Shown here: positions 57,177 to 64,000 of the stretch, piece by piece
How the letters are laid out: every line of letters begins with the position of its first letter
Numbering within the stretch: position 1 is the first letter of the stretch
NCBI RefSeq assembly: GCF_014635045.1
Contig: NZ_BMCF01000001.1
Coordinates: forward strand, 62,001-126,000
Direction: 5' to 3'
Length of the DNA stretch: 64,000 bases
Source of the DNA: Staphylococcus nepalensis
GTDB taxonomy: Bacteria > Bacillota > Bacilli > Staphylococcales > Staphylococcaceae
The notes under the pieces: model-generated
Databases searched by the model: none
What the model saw: only the letters and a program-made list of their open reading frames with translations
Told to the model about the DNA's origin: nothing
Program-made: the position numbers and the translations under genes

Positions 57177-57515
57177 CAACGCTATCATTATAGTTTATTT
57201 AATAGTAAAAAGCAATGTCATTTTTGCTTCGATTTATACATCTGGGACCTTATACTTAAGTTTCGCCCTAACGCATCTTATAGTCAGTATATCACTGGTA
57301 TAAAAAGTAGAAAGTGATACTTAGGTACAGCCACAAGTTCATATAATCTGCTTAACCTTAGTAACACTTATGCATGCGGCAAGCTTAAGTCATTCGTTTA
57401 AATGAATATCTCTTTGGTAGTGTGATTTACCTATATAAGGAGACTAAATCTCTTTTAGAAAAAGATGATTTTTGTCTCACTCCTCTATATCCTGTTATAT
57501 AAAACCAAAAATGAT
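57177..57515. other. Intergenic region with decayed repeats
   Basis: No gene is supported. The stretch includes a hairpin-family copy (AGGAGACTAAATC ... GATTTTTGTCTCACTCCT, 57438-57484) and the inverted 17-base word at 57360-57376. Confidence 0.4.
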
Positions 57516-57555
57516 TTGTGATTTATTTCACAAATACGTTATATCATAGTATACT
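57515..57555 (+). promoter_or_regulatory. FNT promoter with Rex-like operator
   Basis: TTGTGATTTATTTCACAA (57516-57533) differs from the Rex consensus TTGTGAAWWWWTTCACAA at one clear position. It covers the -35 TTCACA (57527-57532), which is 17 bases from TATACT (57550-57555). Repression by Rex at low NADH, with release when NADH rises without oxygen, is predicted. Confidence 0.75.
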
Positions 57556-57587
57556 ATCTTTAATTAACGGAAAGTGAGGTTAAGGTT

Positions 57588-58427
57588 TTGAACGAGAAAA
57601 ATATTAAATGGGATAAAGTTTTTTATGGTAAAGCATGGGTGCATCATGTGGTAGAAACAATTCGAGCCAAAGATATTTTACAAAGCTTTTATTTAAAACG
57701 ATACTTATTGCGTGCGATTATGGCAGGGTTTATCTTAGGTGTCATCACAGTGTTTGTATTACTTATTAAAGCTGCCTTAACACCTAGTGTTTCTGTGGGT
57801 TTAACTAATTTAATAGCTGCTATTGCATTTAGCTTTGCATTAGTGCTCATACTTTTCACAAATTCTGAACTTTTAACTAGTAATTTTATGTATTTTACAG
57901 TCGGTCTCTATTATCGCGTTATCACCCCTATGCGTGTCTTGAAAATATTTATAATGTGCTTTATTGGCAATGCTTTAGGCGGATTTATATTCTTTTTATT
58001 AATTCGAGCTTCAGATGTTATGACACCTGCAATGATGCAACAGCTAGAAAGTACGATTGATTATAAGACATTATCCGCAGGTTTTATAGCAATTATGATT
58101 AAAGGTATTTTTGCTAATTTTTTTATTAATATTTCATTGGTCATCGCTATGCAAATTGATGATGTTTTAGCAAAAATGTTTGTCATGATGTTTGGTGTCT
58201 CCATTTTTGCATTTATGGGTTATGAACACGTCGTATATAATACAGTACTTTTTGCCGGTGGGATAGTTTATCAAAGTGACATTTTCTCAATTATTCCAGC
58301 TGCCATTAACCTGATTGGCGCTGGTATTGGTAATTACATAGGCGGCGGCTTAGTGATTGGTTTATTCTACGCTTATTTAAATGACCACCATCAATATCAT
58401 GGAGATAAAAAGCATGCCAAATATTGA
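57588..58427 (+). CDS. Formate/nitrite transporter (FNT) family channel
   Basis: The 279-residue protein has six to seven membrane segments. It shows FNT signatures: NSELLTSNFMYFTVGLYYR near residue 92, CFIGNALGGFIFFLLI near residue 125 and KGIFANFFINISLVIA near residue 177. It could pass formate or nitrite. The start is TTG at 57588 with GTGAGG upstream. With formate dehydrogenase in the same window and a Rex-like operator, formate is the more likely substrate, but this is inferred. Confidence 0.87.
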   Translation: MNEKNIKWDKVFYGKAWVHHVVETIRAKDILQSFYLKRYLLRAIMAGFILGVITVFVLLIKAALTPSVSVGLTNLIAAIAFSFALVLILFTNSELLTSNFMYFTVGLYYRVITPMRVLKIFIMCFIGNALGGFIFFLLIRASDVMTPAMMQQLESTIDYKTLSAGFIAIMIKGIFANFFINISLVIAMQIDDVLAKMFVMMFGVSIFAFMGYEHVVYNTVLFAGGIVYQSDIFSIIPAAINLIGAGIGNYIGGGLVIGLFYAYLNDHHQYHGDKKHAKY

Positions 58428-58531
58428 ATATTATTTTGATTACATTGGTATAATTTACAATAGATGAAATTATAGTTACCTTACTTTATATGGTATAATG
58501 CTCAATAGATTTTATTAAAAAGGAGTTCAAT

Positions 58532-58891
58532 ATGAATAAACATCTATTGAAGCGAACAATCACAGTTGCAATTATCTTTGGTGTGTTGTTTTTCTTAATT
58601 AATTATTTTAGTAGTAATGATGCTTCTGCAGGCCCATTAATTTTAAGAAGTCTGCTTACCATAGTCGTATTTGGTATCTTGTATTATTTTATTTTTGCCA
58701 TTGTGAACTCACCAGAACGAAAATATAAATTTGGAATCACGCTTCCTATCTCATTACTAATTGCAATTATTATTAGCGCCATGTTTTCTGCACTTAAAAT
58801 AGGCATTATAGTTGGACTCATCATCGGTATAATAGCTGGTTATATTTGGGAATTTGCAGAAAAAAATAAAAATGGTGGTGATCAGTCATGA
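58532..58891 (+). CDS. Unknown four-helix membrane protein
   Basis: The 119-residue protein has four hydrophobic segments separated by short charged loops (NSPERKYKFG) and a polar C-terminus (EKNKNGGDQS). AAAGGAG precedes the ATG, and an extended -10 (TGGTATAAT) lies about 40 bases upstream. It overlaps the next small gene by four bases. Family not recognised. Confidence 0.75.
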   Translation: MNKHLLKRTITVAIIFGVLFFLINYFSSNDASAGPLILRSLLTIVVFGILYYFIFAIVNSPERKYKFGITLPISLLIAIIISAMFSALKIGIIVGLIIGIIAGYIWEFAEKNKNGGDQS

Positions 58892-59073
58892 GTATTTTTA
58901 TAGGTATTGTTGTTGTTGTTTTATTAATTGTAAGTCTAATCCCTAATTTAAAAGCTGTTAAAAAATCGAAAGCTACAGGCGAAAAGAATCCACGTTTTGC
59001 AATTATGGTAGGTATTGACGCTATTCTGCTTGTTTTAGTTGTTGTAACGCTTATATTTCAATTCTTAAAATAA
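58888..59073 (+). CDS. Unknown two-helix small membrane protein
   Basis: The 61-residue protein has two membrane segments (FIGIVVVVLLIVSLIP and IDAILLVLVVVTLIFQFL) around a basic loop (KAVKKSKATGEKNPR). The ATGA overlap with the upstream gene and a GGTGG RBS support translation. Function unknown; the two probably act together. Confidence 0.7.
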   Translation: MSIFIGIVVVVLLIVSLIPNLKAVKKSKATGEKNPRFAIMVGIDAILLVLVVVTLIFQFLK

Positions 59074-59120
59074 TACTTATCTTTAGGGAACACGATCGTT
59101 TCCTCTATTCATAGTTTATA

Positions 59121-59174
59121 ATAAACCCCTGATCTGAACATTTTTTCATCCAAGTGTTCAAATCAGGGGTTTTA
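59121..59174. terminator. Bidirectional terminator
   Basis: AAACCCCTGATCTGAACA and TGTTCAAATCAGGGGTTT pair with one mismatch and have T-rich tails on both strands. It separates the plus-strand pair from the minus-strand genes. Confidence 0.9.
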
Positions 59175-59179
59175 ATTTA

Positions 59180-59371
59180 TTAAAATTGATCTTGTAATAC
59201 TAAATAATATAATACGAACGCGCCCAGTAAATAAATGAAGCTTCCAACCATAAACGATTTAAATTGAATTTTCAAAGGCACTTTTTTATTAAAAATAGGA
59301 CCAAGCACTAAATTGCCGATAGCTAGAACAATAGGACCGCCTAAGAAAAATAAAATTAAATAACCATTCAT
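59180..59371 (-). CDS. Unknown small membrane protein
   Basis: The 63-residue protein has two membrane segments (LILFFLGGPIVLAIGNLV and FMVGSFIYLLGAFVLYYL). A TAGAGG RBS lies before the ATG. It follows the HAD phosphatase after six bases and is probably cotranscribed. No family recognised. Confidence 0.7.
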   Translation of the reverse strand: MNGYLILFFLGGPIVLAIGNLVLGPIFNKKVPLKIQFKSFMVGSFIYLLGAFVLYYLVLQDQF

Positions 59372-59377
59372 ATTTCA

Positions 59378-60022
59378 TTAGCCTCTACTTTTTTCAAAAT
59401 AGTTTTCGATAATTTCTGTGCCGGTTAAATCTTTACCAACATATGAAACGTGGCTAAAATCTTGTTGTTCTGTCATTTCGTTTGTATTCACAATCACATC
59501 TAATCCTGCATTTACAGCTGCAGTAGCACCATTGACTGAATCTTCTATTGCTAGGCAATTAACCGGATTATAATTTAATGTTTGAACCGCTGTTAAGTAT
59601 AAATCAGGACTCGGTTTGATTTCTTCTACGTCCTCACGTCCAACTACTACATCGATATACGTATCTAATCCCAATCGGTCAAATGTCGGTTGAATATCAT
59701 TTCTAAAACTACTTGTAGCAATAGCCATAGGAATATGACGCTTTTTACAGTATTCCATTAGTTGCTTAATATGCTTAACCATAGGTAAATTTGCACTTGT
59801 TTCATTATGTTCTTTATATATGGCTTCTTTGCGTGCTTTGCCAAGTTGTGCTTCTAAATGCTGGTGCAATGCTGAAGCAAGCCCACCAATTGATTGTCGA
59901 TAAAAATCAAATGTCACTTCCTGTAAACCATAATAGTTTAAATGTTTATTTATAATCTCGAATAAATGTTTTTCTGTGTCTACCACTGTGCCGTCAAAAT
60001 CAAATACAACCGCTCTATACAT
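59378..60022 (-). CDS. HAD-family phosphatase, beta-phosphoglucomutase-like
   Basis: The ATG at 60022 follows GGGAGG; a longer frame to 60052 includes the RBS. The 214-residue protein starts VVFDFDGTVVDTEKHLF with the nucleophile Asp8 and general acid Asp10. It has a helical cap (residues about 18-80), AIATSSFR (motif II), KPSPDLYLTAV (motif III Lys) and AIEDSVNGATAAVNAG (motif IV). Substrate is probably a sugar phosphate but unknown. Confidence 0.88.
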   Translation of the reverse strand: MYRAVVFDFDGTVVDTEKHLFEIINKHLNYYGLQEVTFDFYRQSIGGLASALHQHLEAQLGKARKEAIYKEHNETSANLPMVKHIKQLMEYCKKRHIPMAIATSSFRNDIQPTFDRLGLDTYIDVVVGREDVEEIKPSPDLYLTAVQTLNYNPVNCLAIEDSVNGATAAVNAGLDVIVNTNEMTEQQDFSHVSYVGKDLTGTEIIENYFEKSRG

Positions 60023-60505
60023 ACATTTTCCTCCCAAAATATATAAGTTCATATTATTGTAAGTGTATCATATTTACTACTGTGTAAGGTCACGTTTTAT
60101 ATTATTGAAATCAAAAAAGAGAGTGAGACAGAAATCATTTTATAAAATGATTTCGTTATCCCACCCTGACAATGATAACTAAAAAAGAGGTCCACAGCTA
60201 AAGCGCCAGTATTAATCACTAATAGAATCAAGTAGATGAACGTGAGCTAAAACACATGCACAAACGTTGTTAATTATCATTCTAGCCATCTACTATCAAT
60301 ATCACATCCAGGGTTGAAACATGATTGACGTGCTAGAGTCACACTAAAATATGCAAAACGATAATTCAAAAATCATAACTTTAAGTTTGTCATCATTTCA
60401 AACATCCCATGCCGATTTCAAACCGTAAATGTAATATTGATTTATTTTAAATGATTACCTCTTTTTATAATACATATATTACAATTACTTATGTCAACAT
60501 TGTGT
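60023..60505. other. Intergenic region upstream of the HAD gene
   Basis: About 480 bases without a supported gene. It contains a clear hairpin-family copy at 60119-60167, with six Ts on the minus strand. The remainder, about 60180-60480, has no recognisable structure. Confidence 0.5.
60119..60167. repeat. Dispersed hairpin family copy
   Basis: AGTGAGACAGAAATCATTTT and AAAATGATTTCGTTATCCCAC pair, giving an almost uninterrupted inner stem (GAAATCATTTTATAAAATGATTTC). It could terminate transcripts from the BASS gene on the minus strand. Confidence 0.7.
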
Positions 60506-61420
60506 TCACCTTTTATTCCAATATTTTGCAAGTATTGGACCTGTAATATTATGTATTAAGCTAAATACGGCCCCTGGCACCGCAGATAATGGGCTAAAAT
60601 GTACCGTTGCAAGAGAAACCGCAAGACCAGAATTTTGCATACCTACTTCTATCGATACAGCTTTTTTATCTGGACGATCTAATTTCATAATTTTTGCCAA
60701 TGTATAACCAAGCGTATAACCAACGATATTATGCAAGATAACAACAGCAAATATAAGCAAACCAGTTTCTAATATTTGCGTTTTACTCCCGCCAACCACT
60801 GATGCGAGTATTAATGAAATAGCTACCACTGATACAATTGGTAAAGCTGTCGCAGTTTTATCCGCGAATTTTTTAAATATTTTTTGAAGTATAAAGCCAA
60901 TAATAATAGGTATTAAAATAACTTGAACAACTGACCAAAACATACTTAAAAATGAAACCTGTAGCCATTCATGCGCAAATAAATATATTAAAGCTGGCGT
61001 CAAAAATGGCGCTAACAATGTAGAAACACTCGTGATAGCCACTGATAGAGCAACATTCGCATTTGCCAAATAACTCATCACATTACTAGATGTTCCACCA
61101 GGACAACATCCGACTAAAATGACACCTATAGCTACTTCTGGTGGCAAATGAAATAATTTAGCAATTAAAAATGCAGTTAAAGGCATAATTGTATATTGAA
61201 GTACAACGCCTATAATCACTGAACGTGGTGCTTGGAATACGATTTTGAAATCTTTAGGGTCTATCGTTAACCCCATGCCTAACATTACAATTCCTAATAA
61301 ATAAGGTACCCAACTACTTAAAGTAGCAAGTTGCATTGGGAATATAAACCCAATAATCGCTGCAATGAGCATCCATACCAAGAATGTGTTCGTTGCAAAC
61401 TTACTCACTTTTGATAACAT
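60506..61420 (-). CDS. Bile acid:sodium symporter (BASS) family transporter
   Basis: The 304-residue protein has about nine to ten hydrophobic segments. It shows the BASS sodium-site motifs GMGLTIDPKDF, LVGCCPGGTSSNVMSYLANANVALSVA in pieces, and VEVGMQNSGLAVSLA near residue 260. Members carry organic anions with sodium; in bacteria these include pantoate and other small acids. Substrate is not visible. It is a single-gene unit. Confidence 0.88.
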   Translation of the reverse strand: MLSKVSKFATNTFLVWMLIAAIIGFIFPMQLATLSSWVPYLLGIVMLGMGLTIDPKDFKIVFQAPRSVIIGVVLQYTIMPLTAFLIAKLFHLPPEVAIGVILVGCCPGGTSSNVMSYLANANVALSVAITSVSTLLAPFLTPALIYLFAHEWLQVSFLSMFWSVVQVILIPIIIGFILQKIFKKFADKTATALPIVSVVAISLILASVVGGSKTQILETGLLIFAVVILHNIVGYTLGYTLAKIMKLDRPDKKAVSIEVGMQNSGLAVSLATVHFSPLSAVPGAVFSLIHNITGPILAKYWNKR

Positions 61421-61680
61421 CTAGAAACACTTCCCTTTATGTATTAATAAAGAAAAATGTACCATACTTTAAAATCCTAAACAACAGAATTTTCAAAATA
61501 TTCGCAATCTGATTATATAAAAATATAAAGAAAATGAACACTTCGTTCTAAAGACCTAGTGTCTTCTTCGAAAAAGAGTGGTACAATTTAATAGAATTTA
61601 AAACATGTATAATTTTTAAGGACAATAATATATTAGGTTTAATATGCACTTGTCACTTTACATAGATACGGAGGTATAAT

Positions 61681-62211
61681 ATGTTTTTAGATAAAACTGA
61701 AACGTTTGTGTTGAACATCAGTGGTTTGAATAAACGTGCCATTCGCAAAAATTTAATTAGACTTTGCAAGCAAATTCACTTTTGTGAATCATTTAAGTTT
61801 GCTATTTTCAAAAAAAATAATTTGTTTGCTTTAGAAGTTAATTTATCAAAGCAACAATTACCTTATTTAGTAAGTTTTCTCAGTTTCCATAATTATTTAA
61901 TCTATCAAATACTAGAAAGTAACCACTCACATGAACTCATCGATCTAGATCATTTGTTATTATCATCTAAACGTTTCGAACTTGCTGTTGACGGCCTTCA
62001 TGACGCATTCATTAAAGATAAAGTTATCGATATCATGAATTTAATCAATCAAAAAGAAACTATCGTTTATACCTTCAATCGTAATACCATCAATGTTTCT
62101 TGTTCACCTACCGTTTTCGCTAAATTAATCCATGCTATCGCTACACACAATATTGACATCTATAGTGCAACATACCAACCGCGGTTGATGCATAAAACTA
62201 GAATTTCTTAG
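61681..62211 (+). CDS. Unknown protein with duplicated alpha/beta domain
   Basis: The 176-residue soluble protein has no family that I recognise. Residues 9-78 and 99-165 align to each other. Both start F-x-L-x-I/V-x-G-L and continue with an amphipathic helix ending near LIxxxxxI. Then come two short strands, a second helix, and a shared HN-x3-IY-type end (H70 N71 and H156 N157, Y75 and Y161). The order strand-helix-strand-strand-helix-strand suggests two ferredoxin-like domains. GGAGG is six bases before the ATG, so it is certainly a gene. Function unknown. Confidence 0.75.
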   Translation: MFLDKTETFVLNISGLNKRAIRKNLIRLCKQIHFCESFKFAIFKKNNLFALEVNLSKQQLPYLVSFLSFHNYLIYQILESNHSHELIDLDHLLLSSKRFELAVDGLHDAFIKDKVIDIMNLINQKETIVYTFNRNTINVSCSPTVFAKLIHAIATHNIDIYSATYQPRLMHKTRIS

Positions 62212-62279
62212 AAGTAATTTAAACTTAATAATATAATATGCTAAACTACGACAGAAATCATACTCAAAGTAATTTATAA

Positions 62280-62335
62280 AGAGGCAGGATAGAAATCTCT
62301 AAAAAACAGTTTTTTATCCTACCTCTTTTTTTTAT
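62280..62335. terminator. Terminator between the unknown gene and the PTS gene
   Basis: AGAGGCAGGATAGAAA and the TTTTTTATCCTACCTCT segment pair around a short loop, followed by eight Ts on the plus strand. It resembles the dispersed hairpin family. Confidence 0.85.
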
Positions 62336-63931
62336 TCATTGATTTTCCTCAAACACCAACTTTTCAAATGCTTCTCTAATTTGTGGTACAGACATACCTA
62401 CAACAACTTGCACATTTTTACCGCTTTTTACTAAGCCGTGTGCCATTTGCTTATAAGTAAAGTATTCACTATCTTCAACTTTCTCTACGTCTTTTACCGT
62501 TAATCTCAGCCGCGTTGTACAATTTGTAACATCTTTAATGTTTTCTTTACCACCCAATCCTTCTAGATAATAGATAGCTTTCCCTTCGAACTCATTGCCT
62601 ATCTCTTTATTTTTAACATCATTTGTATCTCCTTTTTTACTTCTATAATCATTTTTACTATATAATTTCATATCCTTTTCTTCCTTTTTACGTCCTGGAA
62701 GTGGAATATCAAATTTTAATATTAAAAATCTAAACAAGAGGAAATAAATTGCAGTAAATCCTAGCCCGATAGCAACTTGAATCACATAAGTTAACCAATA
62801 GTTTTGCGCTAAAGGTATCCAGTTCGTTGCAAAGAAATCTAATAATCCGCCACCAAAATTTCCTACTAAACCAAACCCATACATTAATGTATCCATTGTG
62901 GCTGATAATAACGCATGTAATACAAATAAATACGGTGCAATAAATAAAAATGTAAATTCTAGTGGTTCAGTAATACCTACAACGGTAGCAGTTAATGTTG
63001 CTGGAATAAGTAATGCTGCGATTTTCTTTCTGTTTTCTTTCGGCGTAGTTGCATACATTGCTAAAGCGATACCTACTGAACCAAAGACTTTCCCATTACC
63101 TTGTAACATAAATCCATATGGGAATAATTCTTTTAAAGGTGTTTTGCTTTTAGCAAATGCATTCACATGTTCAAACCATTCTGCTTTTAAACCATGGTTT
63201 ACAACTACTGGCCCCACTTCAATCGGAGCATAAATAAAATGATGTAAACCAGTGGGTATCAACACTCTTTCAAGGAAATGATACAACCAAACACCTATAT
63301 AGCCAGACCCAATAATAAATCCTTGTAGAGAAGAGATGCCGCTTTGAACTGTCGGCCAAACGATACAAGTAATTAAAGCTACAGGTAACATTACAAAAAA
63401 TGAAATTGTTACTACAAACGTTAAGCCTTGAAACACACCTAACATTTCAGGCAATTTTCTACTATAAAATCTATTATGTATCCATGTCACAATACTAGAA
63501 ATAATAATACCACCTAAGATATTTGTATCTAAGGTTTCTATTCCTGCAATGGCTTTTAATCCTGTTACATTTTCTACACCCTTTTCTAAATTAGCTCCGA
63601 AAGTATGCGGCCATTGTGTAAGTATGGCGTTGATAAATGTATTAAACATTAAATAGCCCATTAAAGCTGCTAATGCAGCATGCCCTGGTGCTTTTTTAGC
63701 TAAAGATAAAGGTAATCCCACCACAAACACTACTTCCATATGATTAAATATTGTCCAACCACCAGATTCAATGACAGACCATATTTTGAACCATGTTGTT
63801 CCATCTTCTGCTATATTCCCCATAATAGAAGGATTTTTAAACAATGTTGCTAATCCAAGCACAATACCAAAGAATGCGAACATTAAAACAGGTACAATCA
63901 TGGCGCTCCCGAATCTCTTTATTGCGTTCAT
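62336..63931 (-). CDS. PTS EIICB, alpha-glucoside/arbutin-like
   Basis: The 531-residue protein has an N-terminal EIIC domain with about ten membrane segments (GHAALAALMGYLMFNTF, VLIPTGLHHFIYAPIE, GITEPLEFTFLFIAPYLF). A linker and a C-terminal EIIB domain follow, with the phosphorylated Cys in VTNCTTRLRL near residue 468. It belongs to the glucose superfamily, nearest to the maltose/alpha-glucoside/arbutin group; the sugar is not certain. EIIA is missing and must act in trans. AAAGGAGGG precedes the ATG. The promoter lies mostly beyond the window edge. Confidence 0.88.
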   Translation of the reverse strand: MNAIKRFGSAMIVPVLMFAFFGIVLGLATLFKNPSIMGNIAEDGTTWFKIWSVIESGGWTIFNHMEVVFVVGLPLSLAKKAPGHAALAALMGYLMFNTFINAILTQWPHTFGANLEKGVENVTGLKAIAGIETLDTNILGGIIISSIVTWIHNRFYSRKLPEMLGVFQGLTFVVTISFFVMLPVALITCIVWPTVQSGISSLQGFIIGSGYIGVWLYHFLERVLIPTGLHHFIYAPIEVGPVVVNHGLKAEWFEHVNAFAKSKTPLKELFPYGFMLQGNGKVFGSVGIALAMYATTPKENRKKIAALLIPATLTATVVGITEPLEFTFLFIAPYLFVLHALLSATMDTLMYGFGLVGNFGGGLLDFFATNWIPLAQNYWLTYVIQVAIGLGFTAIYFLLFRFLILKFDIPLPGRKKEEKDMKLYSKNDYRSKKGDTNDVKNKEIGNEFEGKAIYYLEGLGGKENIKDVTNCTTRLRLTVKDVEKVEDSEYFTYKQMAHGLVKSGKNVQVVVGMSVPQIREAFEKLVFEENQ

Positions 63932-64000
63932 GAAGAAACCCTCCTTTTTTAACTCTTTTATGCGTAACTAATCAATATTACAGATTGTTCTAAAATCGTT

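Overview
The window is a low-GC Firmicute chromosome segment, clearly Staphylococcus. Evidence for this: SarR- and SarV-type regulators, two SsaA-like CHAP proteins with WalR boxes, an FhuD2-type siderophore lipoprotein, an LcpC-type protein, the small RNA RsaI, and the moa/moe/mod block. The complete galactose (Leloir) operon suggests a coagulase-negative species, perhaps of the saprophyticus/xylosus/equorum/cohnii group. Species is not decided by the sequence alone. Nothing looks like a phage, IS element, plasmid, CRISPR array, rRNA or tRNA. Most of the window is core genome.

Layout. 1-2.4 kb: a truncated VOC protein and a MarR-MFS drug-efflux pair with a palindromic operator. 2.6-13.3 kb: sarV, then the molybdenum block (moeA-mobB-moaE-moaD-mobA-moaA operon, divergent moaC, moeB-moaB, a PhnP-like metallo-hydrolase, modABC). 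13.3-18.2 kb: galR and galK-galE-galT with repeated GTTTAC/GTAAAC operator half-sites. 18.4-22 kb: fdhD, a GNAT enzyme, bioY with a BirA-type operator, fhuD2 with a Fur box. 22-28.5 kb: a frameshifted gene remnant, an acyl-CoA-dehydrogenase-like flavoprotein divergent from a four-gene polar amino-acid/sulfur ABC transporter, a PfoR-type EIIC with a cre site, and sarR. 29-38.7 kb: a DoxX-like protein, a luciferase-like monooxygenase, ssaA, an NhaC antiporter with an opine-dehydrogenase-like protein, a second CHAP protein, a YkkCD-like SMR pair and a 2-hydroxyacid dehydrogenase. 38.7-48.8 kb: an FAD monooxygenase, a membrane glucosaminidase, formate dehydrogenase with its DUF1641 partner, lcpC, an inositol monophosphatase, RsaI, an HTH regulator and a CPBP protease. 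49-53.6 kb: the MurNAc recycling operon mupG-murQ-murP-murR under a cre site. 53.8-64 kb: alkaline phosphatase, an APC permease, a formate/nitrite channel under a Rex-like operator, small membrane proteins, a HAD phosphatase, a BASS transporter, an unknown protein with an internal duplication, and a PTS EIICB.

How it works together. The strongest theme is formate oxidation. Molybdate uptake (modABC), cofactor synthesis (moa/mob/moe), sulfuration (fdhD), the enzyme (fdhA plus DUF1641) and a candidate formate channel (57.6 kb) are all present, scattered in separate transcription units. A second theme is carbon control: full-consensus cre sites sit at the PfoR EIIC, the RsaI and the MurNAc promoters. 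A third is cell-wall remodelling: two WalR-box CHAP hydrolases, the glucosaminidase, LcpC and MurNAc salvage.

The most notable unexplained signals are four. (1) The two CHAP genes share a leader in which a WalR box lies exactly 37 nt before a short hairpin at the predicted 5' end of the mRNA. (2) An opine-dehydrogenase-like gene is paired with an NhaC antiporter. (3) An unknown 176-residue protein appears to be a tandem duplication of one alpha/beta domain. (4) A family of dispersed palindromic hairpins serves as terminators. I did not find clear evidence of a wholly new multi-gene defence or mobile system.
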